Notes: a model not told the origin generated them from the letters alone. Positions 1 to 7,227 are shown, counted from the first letter of the stretch. The stretch: 11,108 nt of DNA from Phocaeicola plebeius (GCA_004558305.1 SFDG01000073.1:1-11108); one strand, 5' to 3'. Numbers and translations: made by a program.

Positions 1-23
1 ACTTTTTTCTCATGATAAAAAAA

Positions 24-43
24 TTTTAATTTATAAATTAAAA
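24..43. repeat. 20-bp perfect AT palindrome
   Basis: TTTTAATTTATAAATTAAAA equals its own reverse complement over all 20 positions and contains no G or C. It could be a protein-binding site, the stem of a bidirectional terminator for a gene off the left edge, or a chance product of AT-rich sequence. Nothing nearby decides between these. Confidence 0.6.
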
Positions 44-44
44 A

Positions 45-74
45 ACTCAAATTGTTCTAACTCAAGTTGTTCTT
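45..74 (+). repeat. 15-nt tandem duplication
   Basis: Two adjacent 15-nt units, ACTCAAATTGTTCTA (45-59) and ACTCAAGTTGTTCTT (60-74), agree at 13 of 15 positions. The frame reading them is open from 42 to a TAA near 226 but has no useful start codon and a stop directly upstream, so I do not treat it as coding. The repeat lies directly beside the AT palindrome at 24-43. Confidence 0.6.
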
Positions 75-432
75 AATTCAGTCTCCTGGAGCCTATCGGA
101 GCAGTGGACGGAAAAGGGCCGTACGAGGGACGGTTTCGATAGAAAACCGACCGGTTTCCCGGCACTCAACCCCTCTCAGAAGCCTCAGAACGGGGTTTTA
201 CCCCCGATTTCGTTGGCGCGTCGATAACTGAATCTGAGAAATGAGACGGCTATGAATCAATGAGATAAGTATCGATTTTTGCAGACGAGGGACCAAATGG
301 GGCCGAGACCGAAGGGCGTTTTCGGAGAACGGAGGGCTAAAATATGGAAAAAGAGGAGGCTGCACTATTTATAGTGCGTATAAATTACCCGATTTGAGCA
401 CATCCCTTTATGTTTACAGATTCTTCGCTGCG

Positions 433-570
433 CTACTAATGACGAAACTGTAGGGGCAGACCTATGTGTCTGCCCGGAAACATCCACCTCGGCATTCCGG
501 GCGGACACGCAGGTCCGCCCCTACAGCATCATTCATCGAATTGTTTCACACAACGTGTGATGGGGACTCA
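433..570 (+). repeat. Hairpin repeat element, copy 1
   Basis: A ~138-nt non-coding element that recurs at 5251-5387; differences are concentrated in the last ~45 nt. Its core is an inverted repeat: 448-479 pairs with 495-526 (32-bp arms with 28 Watson-Crick pairs, two G-U, two A-C; 15-nt loop). Each arm is itself a perfect 8-bp hairpin: 454-461 with 468-475, and 499-506 with 513-520. A third small hairpin (TCACAC/GTGTGA, 546-551 with 555-560) closes the element. The copy lies downstream of the 3' end of mnmA. There is no transposase and no clear target duplication. It resembles REP/BIME-like or MITE-like intergenic repeats; the family name is unknown to me. Confidence 0.85.
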
Positions 571-590
571 GGATGACAGGACAAAGCGAG

Positions 591-660
591 TGGATAAAGC
601 AACGAACGTTGTCACTGAATGGATAAAGCAACAAATGTTTCATGGTTGGATAAAAGAACG
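591..660 (+). repeat. Three degenerate TGGATAAA units
   Basis: TGGATAAAGCAAC at 591, TGGATAAAGCAAC at 620 and TGGATAAAAGAAC at 647 begin three units spaced 29 and 27 nt apart. The sequence between them is diverged. The first unit also holds a short palindrome, CAACG-AA-CGTTG (600-611). The block lies between the hairpin repeat and the mnmA 3' end. It could be a decayed tandem repeat or part of a larger version of the neighbouring element. The frame reading through it belongs to a spurious 69-codon ORF over the hairpins. Confidence 0.5.
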
Positions 661-680
661 AAGTTGCCATTGACAGATGA

Positions 681-706
681 AAAGGATAGCCGAAAAAAGC
701 CGCTAT
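681..706 (-). terminator. Weak possible terminator after mnmA
   Basis: Read on the minus strand, ATAGC (706-702) pairs with GCTAT (690-686) across an 11-nt loop containing six T, and TTTT follows within a few bases. It begins on the last bases of the mnmA stop codon. The stem is only 5 bp, so this is a weak candidate. Confidence 0.25.
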
Positions 707-1755
707 TACAGGATGATGCCACCGCCCAATACCCGGTCGTCCTGGTAGAAGACGGCAGCCTGGCCGGGAGCAATGGCGGCTAAGGGTTCCAGCAGGCATA
801 CACAGAGCGAACCGTCGGAACACGGATGCAGGGTACAGGGAGTGGCTTGCTTGCGGTAGCGGATACGGACTATCAGCGTCTGTCCGTGGAGGGCCTCCTC
901 CGGACAGACCAGCTGCCATTCCTTCAGGCGGAATGAGGTCTGCTCCAGGGCAGACAGGCGGTCGGAAAGAATCACCCGGTTCTCGGCAGGAAGAATCTCC
1001 TTGACAAACACCGCCTTGTTCAGGTGGATGCCCAGTCCGCGACGCTGGCCGATGGTGTAGAAGGGATAGCCTTCGTGCTTGCCGAGGCAGTACCCCGCTT
1101 CGTCGTAGAACCAGCCGGGACGAATCAGTCCCTCACCGACTTCCCGACGGAGGAAAGACCGGTAGTCACCGGGACAGAAGCAGACACCCAGGCTGTCGCG
1201 CTTCGTGGCCAACTGCCGGTAGCCGCGGTCGGCGGCCAACAGCCGGACCTGCGACTTGCAGAGCGTTCCCATGGGCAGCAACATCCGTTCCAAGATGTCT
1301 TGCGGCAGCCCCCACAGGAAGAACGACTGGTCTTTGTCGGCATCGGCACCGGCTGTGATATACCAGTAGCCGTCCACGAACCGCTTCTGCACATAGTGCC
1401 CCGTGGCCAGGTGCCAGACGCCGCGCTCGTCGGCCAACTGACGGAGGAGAGGCCATTTGAAGAGATGGTTGCAGCGGGTGCAGGGGACCGGCGTACGGCC
1501 CGCCATGTATTCGTCGACAAAGTATCGGACAATGCTGTGGCGGAAGGCTTCGCGGGCATCGTAGATGAAATGAGGAATCCCCAGACGGGCGCACAGCTGG
1601 GCGGCCTCGTCCAAATAAGCGGTAGCCCCGTCCTTCTCATACAGGCGGAACGTGACTCCCGTCACCTCGTAACCGGCATCGATCAACAACAGGGCGGCCA
1701 CCGAGCTGTCCGTGCCGCCGCTCATTCCTAACAATACTTTCTGGTTGGGTCTCAT
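706..1755 (-). CDS. mnmA: tRNA-specific 2-thiouridylase MnmA
   Basis: Cytoplasmic enzyme that adenylates and thiolates U34 of tRNAs for Lys, Glu and Gln, the s2U step of mnm5s2U synthesis. From the start chosen here (349 aa, normal for the family) the ATP PP-loop SGGTDS is at residues 12-17. The first catalytic cysteine is C95 in PVPCTRCN, DKDQSFFLWGL follows near 140, and the second catalytic cysteine is C192 in DSLGVCF. The C-terminal third fits the usual beta-barrel tRNA-binding region. Where E. coli MnmA has Asp99 (NPDILC), this protein has Cys92, giving a CxxC...C set. Start: ATG at 1755 puts the PP-loop at the usual distance from the N terminus; ATG at 1764 is equally possible. ATG at 1803 touches the T run of a terminator in the leader, so it is less likely. 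Bacteroidales often carry several mnmA paralogues. Confidence 0.95.
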   Translation of the reverse strand: MRPNQKVLLGMSGGTDSSVAALLLIDAGYEVTGVTFRLYEKDGATAYLDEAAQLCARLGIPHFIYDAREAFRHSIVRYFVDEYMAGRTPVPCTRCNHLFKWPLLRQLADERGVWHLATGHYVQKRFVDGYWYITAGADADKDQSFFLWGLPQDILERMLLPMGTLCKSQVRLLAADRGYRQLATKRDSLGVCFCPGDYRSFLRREVGEGLIRPGWFYDEAGYCLGKHEGYPFYTIGQRRGLGIHLNKAVFVKEILPAENRVILSDRLSALEQTSFRLKEWQLVCPEEALHGQTLIVRIRYRKQATPCTLHPCSDGSLCVCLLEPLAAIAPGQAAVFYQDDRVLGGGIIL

Positions 1756-1803
1756 TTCCTTCATCGTCAATCTGTTTATGGGGCTATAGGGAGTAACAGG
1801 CAT

Positions 1804-1828
1804 AAAAAAAGGGATTCCGCTGAATCCC
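1804..1828 (-). terminator. Intrinsic terminator in the mnmA leader
   Basis: On the minus strand a perfect 7-bp stem (GGGATTC/GAATCCC, 1828-1822 with 1817-1811) with loop AGCG is followed at once by seven T (1810-1804). It lies between the mnmA promoter and its coding region, so transcripts should partly end here. This is the position expected of an attenuator, or of the end of a short independent RNA. Confidence 0.8.
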
Positions 1829-1865
1829 AACCTTTGTTAACCTTAAATCTAATACTATGAAAAAC
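1804..1865 (-). ncRNA. ~60-nt mnmA leader or small RNA
   Basis: The transcript expected from the promoter at 1872-1902 runs from about 1865 to the terminator T run at 1804. It has an AU-rich, largely unstructured first half (1865-1830) and then the terminator stem. No start codon lies upstream of the stem, so it is not an obvious leader-peptide attenuator. The AU-rich block looks to me like a short leader seen before other Bacteroidales genes, but this is memory only. It could be an attenuated 5' UTR of mnmA or a separate small RNA with mnmA expressed by read-through. Confidence 0.45.
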
Positions 1866-1871
1866 ACGATA

Positions 1872-1902
1872 CAAAGGTACGGACTTTCTGGAATCCTGCA
1901 AA
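1872..1902 (-). promoter_or_regulatory. Bacteroidota-type promoter for mnmA leader
   Basis: On the minus strand TTTG (1902-1899) is followed after 19 nt by TACCTTTG (1879-1872). This matches the Bacteroidota primary-sigma pattern of TTG, ~19-21 nt, TAnnTTTG. The predicted transcription start is near 1865. Confidence 0.7.
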
Positions 1903-1952
1903 TAAATAGCCGGAAAAGTTATGTTATATAACAGGATTTAACGGGCAGAAAG

Positions 1953-1982
1953 GTGCATTAAGAATATAAATGGTTAGCTTTG
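1953..1982 (+). promoter_or_regulatory. Promoter for the S41 protease gene
   Basis: TAGCTTTG at 1975-1982 matches TAnnTTTG. GTG at 1953-1955, 19 nt upstream, is a poor match to the TTG element. The start of transcription is expected near 1989, about 24 nt before the ATG at 2013. A possible TTG start codon at 1980 lies inside this promoter box, which argues for the ATG. Confidence 0.55.
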
Positions 1983-2012
1983 CAGGCAAACAACTCATCT
2001 AACAATCAACGT

Positions 2013-5000
2013 ATGAACAAGAACATTTTTCTTTCACTGCTGGCTGCCGGGACAATGACGGCGGCTCAGGCAGACGAAGCACGATTGCTGCGCTTCCCCA
2101 CCACCAACGGCACGGAGGTGGTGTTTACGTATGCCGGCGACCTGTACAAGGCTCCCCTGCAGGGAGGTACGGCGGTCCGTCTGACCTCGCACGTGGGCTA
2201 TGAACTGTTCGCCCGTTTCTCGCCCGATGGAAAATCGGTGGCCTTTACCGGCGAATACGACGGCAACCGCGAGGTGTACGTGCTGCCGACAGAAGGCGGA
2301 CAGCCGCAACGGGTCACTTACACTGCCACCAACGGGCGCGACGATGTGGGCGACCGCATGGGACCGAACAACATTGTCATGACCTGGACACCCGACGGAC
2401 GGCACATCGTGTACCGCAACCGCATCAGCGACGGCTTCGACGGCCGGCTGTGGAGTGTGGCGAAAGAGGGCGGAATGCCCGAGGCCCTGCCGCTTCCCGA
2501 AGGCGGCTTCTGCTCCTACTCTCCCGACGGGAAGAAAATGGCCTACAACCGGGTCTTCCGGGAATTCCGCACCTGGAAGTACTACCGTGGCGGTATGGCC
2601 GATGACATCTGGATTTACGATGCCACCAGCAAGAAGGTGGAGAACATCACGAACCACGTAGCGCAGGACATCGCGCCGATGTGGATCGGCGATGACATCT
2701 ATTTCATCTCCGACCGCGACAAGACCATGAACCTCTTTGTGTATCACACGACGACGGGACAGACGGAGAAGGTGACCCACTACACGGACTACGACGTGAA
2801 GTTCCCCAGTTCGAACGGGAAACTCATTGTCTACGAGCAGGGCGGCTACCTGTTCGAGTTCGACCCCGCCACCCGCGAAAGCCGGCAGATTCACATCACC
2901 CTCCAGGCAGAGAATCCCGTCGCCCGCCCCGAACTCAAGGCGGTAGCGGACTATGTGACGGCGGCTGACCTCTCGGCCGACGGCCAACGGATGGTAGTGA
3001 CGGCCCGTGGCGAAGTGTTCGATGTTCCGGTCGAGAAGGGCGTGACCCGCAACCTGACCCGCACGCCGGGAGCGAACGAGCGGGGAGCGGTCTGGAGTCC
3101 GGACAACCGTACCATAGCCTATATTTCCGACCGCACCGGCGAGACCGAAGTCTGGCTGCAGACGGTGGAGGGCGGCGATCCGGTCCAGCTGACGCGCAAT
3201 AACGATACGTATATCCGCAGCCTGCAATGGAGTCCGGACAGCAAGTCGCTGCTCTATACCGACCGCAAGAACCGGTTGGTATGGGTGGATGTAGCCACCC
3301 AGGCCAAGAAAACCCTGCAGCAATGCCCCGAAAGCGAGTTCCGTGGAGTGGCTTTCTCGCCCGACAGCCGATGGCTGGCCTATACCAAGCCGGCTGCCAA
3401 CGATATGTCGGTGGTCTATGTGTACCAGGTGGCTACGGGCAAGGAATACCCCGTGACGGAAAAATGGTACGATTCGTCCAGTCCGGTCTTCAGCCAAGAC
3501 GGCAAGTACCTGATTTTCTCCTCCAATCGCGACTTCAATCCCATCTACGGACGGACCGAATGGAATCATGTCTACACCACGATGGGCGGCATTTACCTGA
3601 CGATGCTGTCACAGTCCACTCCCTCGCCCTTCCTGCCGAAGGATGCCGTGGCCGGGGAAAAGCAAGCCGACAAGGAGAGTCCGGCGGCCGGTACTGAGGT
3701 CCGCATCGACACCGACGGACTGATTGGCCGCACGGTCAAGCTGCCCTTGGAAGCCGGTAACTACGGCAACTTCTACTGCGACGGAAAGACCGTCTGGTAC
3801 AGCACCCGCAACGGGGTACATGCCTACGACCTGCAGAAACAGAAGGAGGAGACGGTGGCCGAACGGGCTGGCATGAAGGTGGCCGCCGACGGCAAGAAGG
3901 TGCTGTTCTCCCAGCGCGGAAAGCTCTATGTCTGTCCGCTGGGGACGGGCAAGGCCAGCCTCTCTGAGGCCGTGAAACTAAACGACATGAAGGCCGTGGT
4001 GGACTATCCGCAGGAGTGGGCACAGGTTTTCGACGAAGCCTGGCGGGCCTTCCGCGACGGGTTCTATCTGGAGAACATGCACGGGCTGGACTGGAAGGCC
4101 ATCCGCGCCAAATACGAAGTGCTGGTGCCGTATGCCCAGACGCGCCTCGACCTGAACTACATCATCGGAGAGATGATCGGCGAACTGGCCTGCGGTCATG
4201 CGTATGTCAATCCGGGCGAATACAAGAAGCCGGAGCGCATCTCCATGGGACTGCTGGGTGCCGAACTGAGCCGCGACAAGAGTGGCTTCTTCCGCATCGA
4301 GAAGATACTGCCGGGCGCCCCCTACAGTGAAAGCCTGCGCTCGCCGCTCACCGAGCCGGGACTGGGCGTAGAGGAAGGAGATTATATCGTAGCGGTGGAC
4401 GGAGTGTCCACGGCCACCGTAGACAATATCTACCAGCTGCTGGTGGGCAAGGCGAATGTACTGACCGAACTGTCCGTCAGCAAGAAAGCCTCGAAGGAAG
4501 GAGCCCGGAAGGTGGTTGTCTCCCCCATTGCCAACGAATATCCGCTCTACCATTACAACTGGGTGCAGAAGAACATCCAGACGGTGGAAAAGGCCACGAA
4601 CGGCCGGGTGGGCTACATCTATATCCCCGACATGGGACCGGAAGGACTGAACGAGTTTGCCCGTTACTTCTATCCGCAGCTCGACAAGGAAGCCTTGATT
4701 ATCGACGACCGGGCCAACGGCGGCGGCAATGTATCGCCCATGATCATTGAACGCCTGCTGCGCAAGCCCTATCGCATGACGATGTACCGCACCTCGTCGC
4801 GCACGGGAACCATCCCCGATGCCACGCAGTACGGGCCGAAGGTGCTGCTGATCAACAAGTACAGTGCTTCCGACGGCGACCTCTTCCCCTGGAGTTTCAA
4901 GGCCAACCAGTTGGGCACCGTCATCGGTACCCGCACGTGGGGCGGCATTGTGGGCATCAGTGGCTCGCTGCCGTACATGGACGGTACGGACATCCGTGTC

Positions 5001-5219
5001 CCGTTCTTCACGAACTACGATGCCAAGACCGGCCAGTGGATAGTAGAGAACCACGGAGTTGACCCGGACATCCTGATTGACAACGACCCTGTCCGCGAAG
5101 CTGCCGGCGAAGACCAGCAGTTGCAGAAGGCTATCGAGGTGGCGCTGGAGCAGCTGAAAGACCGCCAGCCCCTGCCGGGTGTTCCTGCCCCGCGCACCTT
5201 CAAGGATTTGGGATTGTAA
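2013..5219 (+). CDS. Exported tricorn-like S41 family peptidase
   Basis: A 1068-aa serine protease of family S41, about the length of archaeal tricorn (1071 aa in Thermoplasma, from memory). Residues 1-20 look like a signal peptide ending AQA, so it is probably periplasmic. Two beta-propellers follow, roughly residues 25-320 and 330-660, with repeated FSPDGK/WSPDNR-type blades. A helical C1 region starts near 667 and carries the catalytic His729 (CGHAY). A PDZ domain spans about 745-850, and the C2 core holds the nucleophile Ser953 (SASDGD) and Glu1012 (VENHGVDPD). The residue before the catalytic His is Gly728, where I recall tricorn having Ser745. The likely role is degrading peptides. The ATG is preferred because an upstream TTG overlaps the promoter. 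The 3' end converges on argS. Confidence 0.93.
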   Translation: MNKNIFLSLLAAGTMTAAQADEARLLRFPTTNGTEVVFTYAGDLYKAPLQGGTAVRLTSHVGYELFARFSPDGKSVAFTGEYDGNREVYVLPTEGGQPQRVTYTATNGRDDVGDRMGPNNIVMTWTPDGRHIVYRNRISDGFDGRLWSVAKEGGMPEALPLPEGGFCSYSPDGKKMAYNRVFREFRTWKYYRGGMADDIWIYDATSKKVENITNHVAQDIAPMWIGDDIYFISDRDKTMNLFVYHTTTGQTEKVTHYTDYDVKFPSSNGKLIVYEQGGYLFEFDPATRESRQIHITLQAENPVARPELKAVADYVTAADLSADGQRMVVTARGEVFDVPVEKGVTRNLTRTPGANERGAVWSPDNRTIAYISDRTGETEVWLQTVEGGDPVQLTRNNDTYIRSLQWSPDSKSLLYTDRKNRLVWVDVATQAKKTLQQCPESEFRGVAFSPDSRWLAYTKPAANDMSVVYVYQVATGKEYPVTEKWYDSSSPVFSQDGKYLIFSSNRDFNPIYGRTEWNHVYTTMGGIYLTMLSQSTPSPFLPKDAVAGEKQADKESPAAGTEVRIDTDGLIGRTVKLPLEAGNYGNFYCDGKTVWYSTRNGVHAYDLQKQKEETVAERAGMKVAADGKKVLFSQRGKLYVCPLGTGKASLSEAVKLNDMKAVVDYPQEWAQVFDEAWRAFRDGFYLENMHGLDWKAIRAKYEVLVPYAQTRLDLNYIIGEMIGELACGHAYVNPGEYKKPERISMGLLGAELSRDKSGFFRIEKILPGAPYSESLRSPLTEPGLGVEEGDYIVAVDGVSTATVDNIYQLLVGKANVLTELSVSKKASKEGARKVVVSPIANEYPLYHYNWVQKNIQTVEKATNGRVGYIYIPDMGPEGLNEFARYFYPQLDKEALIIDDRANGGGNVSPMIIERLLRKPYRMTMYRTSSRTGTIPDATQYGPKVLLINKYSASDGDLFPWSFKANQLGTVIGTRTWGGIVGISGSLPYMDGTDIRVPFFTNYDAKTGQWIVENHGVDPDILIDNDPVREAAGEDQQLQKAIEVALEQLKDRQPLPGVPAPRTFKDLGL

Positions 5220-5234
5220 GGTGGAAATGGTAGT

Positions 5235-5254
5235 GTAGGGTCTTCATACCCTAC
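5235..5254. repeat. Hairpin after the S41 gene
   Basis: GTAGGGT (5235-5241) pairs with ACCCTAC (5248-5254) over a 6-nt loop, starting 16 nt after the S41 stop codon. No T run follows on either strand, so it is not a standard intrinsic terminator. Its GTAGGG/CCCTAC ends resemble those of the hairpin repeat it overlaps, so it may be another unit of the same family. Confidence 0.6.
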
Positions 5255-5387
5255 CAATGACGAAACTGTAGGGGCAGACCTATGTGTCTGCCCGGAAACA
5301 TCCACCTCGGCATTCCGGGCGGACACGCAGGTCCGCCCCTACAGCGTCATCATCAAATCGTTTCACACAACGTGTGATGGTGACTCA
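5251..5387 (+). repeat. Hairpin repeat element, copy 2
   Basis: Second copy of the element at 433-570, in the same orientation. The core inverted repeat, 5266-5297 with 5313-5344, is identical to copy 1, and the TCACAC/GTGTGA hairpin recurs at 5363-5368 with 5372-5377. Differences are one base near the left end and several, including a 1-nt indel, in the right ~45 nt. It fills most of the gap between two convergent genes and stops next to the argS stop codon. As with copy 1, its right end faces the 3' end of a minus-strand gene. It could act as a bidirectional 3'-end structure; that is inference. Confidence 0.85.
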
Positions 5388-5388
5388 A

Positions 5389-7206
5389 TCACATCCGCTC
5401 AGGCACCTCGATGCCCAGCAGACCCATAGCCAGCTTCACCACCTTGCCCACGTTCTGGCTCAAGGCCAGACGGAACACCTTCACGGCCTCGTTCTCCTCG
5501 CGCAGGATGCTGAAGTCGTGGTAGAACTGGTTGTACTCCTTCACCAGGTCGTAGGCATAGTTGGCAATGATGGACGGGTTGTAGTCCTGTCCCGCCTGCT
5601 TCACGACGTTGGCAAAGTCCGCCAGCAGCTGAATCATGCCTTCCTCCTTTACGCTCAGCTCGATGCCCGTCGGGATAACGGCAGGAATCGTCAGCCCCGC
5701 TTCAGCCGCCTTCCGCAGGATGGACTGGATGCGGGCATACGTATATTGGATGAACGGACCCGTGTTGCCGTTGAAGTCGATGGACTCCTTCGGGTTGAAC
5801 GTCATGTTCTTGCGGGCATCCACCTTCAGAATGAAATACTTCAAGGCCCCCAAGCCCACGATGCGGGCAATGTCGTCGGCCTCTTCCTGGCTCAGCCCGT
5901 CCAGCTTGCCCAGTTCGGCACTCGTTTCCTTGGCCGTCTCAATCATGGCCTCCATCAGGTCGTCGGCATCCACCACCGTCCCTTCGCGGCTCTTCATCTT
6001 GCCTTCCGGCAGTTCCACCATCCCGTAGGAGAAGTGAACCAGGTCCTTGCCCCACTCAAAGCCCAGCCGGTCGAGGAGGATGGACAACACCTGGAAGTGA
6101 TAGTTCTGTTCGTTGCCCACCACGTAGATCATCTTGTCAATGGGGAAGTCGGTGAACCGCTGTTCGGCCGTACCGATGTCCTGCGTCATGTAGACCGAGG
6201 TACCGTCGGCGCGGAGCAGCAGCTTCTGGTCCAGCCCTTCGTTCGTCAGGTCGGCCCATACGGAGCCGTCCTCCTTGCGGAAGAACAATCCCTTCTCCAG
6301 CCCTTCCAGCACCTTCTTCTTGCCCTCTAAGTACGTGTTCGACTCGTAGTAGATCTTGTCGAAGCCGACCCCCATCATGCGGTAGGTCTCGTCGAAGCCG
6401 GCATACACCCAGTCGTTCATCTTCTTCCAGAGCGCACGTACCTCCGGGTCGTTGGCCTCCCATTTGCGCAGCATCTCGCGGGCCTCCAGCATCAGCGGCG
6501 AGTTGGCCTCCGCCTTCGCCTTGGCCTCTTCTTCGTTCAGTCCTTCTGCCAGGTACTGCGCCGTCAGTTCCTTCACTTCCGCCTTGAAATGCTTGTCGAA
6601 GGCCACGTAGTAATCGCCGATCAGGTGGTCCCCCTTCTTGCCCGACGACTCCGGTGTCTCCCCCTCGCCATATTTCAGCCAGGCCAGCATCGACTTGCAG
6701 ATATGGATGCCGCGGTCGTTCACGATGTTCGTCTTCACCACCTTGTTGCCGTTGGCCGCCATCACGTTGGCCAGGGCGTTGCCCAGCAGGTTGTTGCGCA
6801 CATGGCCCAGGTGGAGCGGCTTGTTGGTGTTGGGCGACGAGTACTCAATCATCACCAGCGGTGCGTGTTCGTCCGCCGTGCGGAGTCCCCATTGCGGGTC
6901 AGCCTGGATGCGGTTCAGCAGGTCAATCCAGATGTCCGAAGCGATGGTCAGGTTCAGGAATCCCTTGATGACGTTGTAGGCGGCAATGGCCGGCTCGTTC
7001 TGCTTCAGGTAGTCGCCGATTTCCCGGGCCGTCTGTTCGGGCCCCTTCTTCGACAGTTTCAGGAAAGGGAACACCACCAGGGTGAGGTGTCCTTCGAACT
7101 CCTTCTTGGTCTTCTGCAGCTGTACCATCTTGGCAGGCACTTCCTGCCCGTACAGGTGCTTCACTCCGTCGATGACGGAGGCGGTCAGTTGATCTTCAAT
7201 TTTCAT
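5389..7206 (-). CDS. argS: Arginyl-tRNA synthetase
   Basis: Class I aminoacyl-tRNA synthetase that charges tRNA-Arg with arginine in the cytoplasm. The 605-aa product shows the N-terminal Add1-type domain (1 to ~115) and the HIGH-type motif HLGH at 132-135 in the context SSPNTNKPLHLGHVRNN. The KMSKS-type loop is KMKSREG near 403. The C-terminal DALR anticodon-binding domain covers roughly 470-605, ending LLGIEVPERM, as is usual for the family. The ATG at 7206 is chosen: an in-frame TTG at 7230 lies inside the promoter box TATCTTTG. Expression is probably independent of the upstream M16 gene because the promoter sits in the 70-nt gap between them. Confidence 0.97.
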   Translation of the reverse strand: MKIEDQLTASVIDGVKHLYGQEVPAKMVQLQKTKKEFEGHLTLVVFPFLKLSKKGPEQTAREIGDYLKQNEPAIAAYNVIKGFLNLTIASDIWIDLLNRIQADPQWGLRTADEHAPLVMIEYSSPNTNKPLHLGHVRNNLLGNALANVMAANGNKVVKTNIVNDRGIHICKSMLAWLKYGEGETPESSGKKGDHLIGDYYVAFDKHFKAEVKELTAQYLAEGLNEEEAKAKAEANSPLMLEAREMLRKWEANDPEVRALWKKMNDWVYAGFDETYRMMGVGFDKIYYESNTYLEGKKKVLEGLEKGLFFRKEDGSVWADLTNEGLDQKLLLRADGTSVYMTQDIGTAEQRFTDFPIDKMIYVVGNEQNYHFQVLSILLDRLGFEWGKDLVHFSYGMVELPEGKMKSREGTVVDADDLMEAMIETAKETSAELGKLDGLSQEEADDIARIVGLGALKYFILKVDARKNMTFNPKESIDFNGNTGPFIQYTYARIQSILRKAAEAGLTIPAVIPTGIELSVKEEGMIQLLADFANVVKQAGQDYNPSIIANYAYDLVKEYNQFYHDFSILREENEAVKVFRLALSQNVGKVVKLAMGLLGIEVPERM

Positions 7207-7227
7207 GGTGCAAACTATTTTTGGGGA

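Larger units (their letters stand above)
1..432. other. Non-coding spacer, no gene found
   Basis: I find no open frame here with a start codon and recognisable protein on either strand. The first ~80 bases are very AT-rich and the rest is GC-rich without codon structure. Small perfect hairpins are present: 131-136 with 144-149 (CGGTTT/AAACCG), 191-195 with 202-206 (CGGGG/CCCCG), and 362-367 with 372-377 (GCACTA/TAGTGC, loop TTTA). None is followed by a long T run on either strand. No tRNA, tmRNA, RNase P RNA or riboswitch signature is recognisable to me. It could be a spacer, a decayed gene or an unrecognised RNA. Confidence 0.5.

Noticed and set aside
80..230. Possible structured RNA such as RNase P RNA, tmRNA or a riboswitch
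   Set aside because: Several short stems can be drawn, but no conserved core sequence of any of these RNAs is recognisable and no promoter or T-run end frames the region.
433..570. CRISPR-like or insertion-sequence interpretation of the two-copy repeat
   Set aside because: There are only two copies 4.8 kb apart, no regular spacers, no cas or transposase gene and no clear target duplication.
464..673. 69-codon plus-strand open frame in the spacer
   Set aside because: It reads straight through the hairpin repeat and the TGGATAAA units. The stem-loop structure, not a protein, explains the sequence.
1753..1830. Longer mnmA start at 1830 or 1803
   Set aside because: The extension would translate the intrinsic terminator stem and T run or start right on it, and adds residues not seen before the PP-loop in the family.
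2034..3569. 511-codon open frame on the minus strand within the S41 gene
   Set aside because: It is antisense to a well-supported protease gene, gives a low-complexity His/Val/Gly-rich translation with no domain, and is explained by the GC-rich codon use of the real gene.
5284..6330. 348-codon plus-strand open frame over argS
   Set aside because: Antisense to argS, begins inside the hairpin repeat and has a repetitive Leu/His/Val composition.
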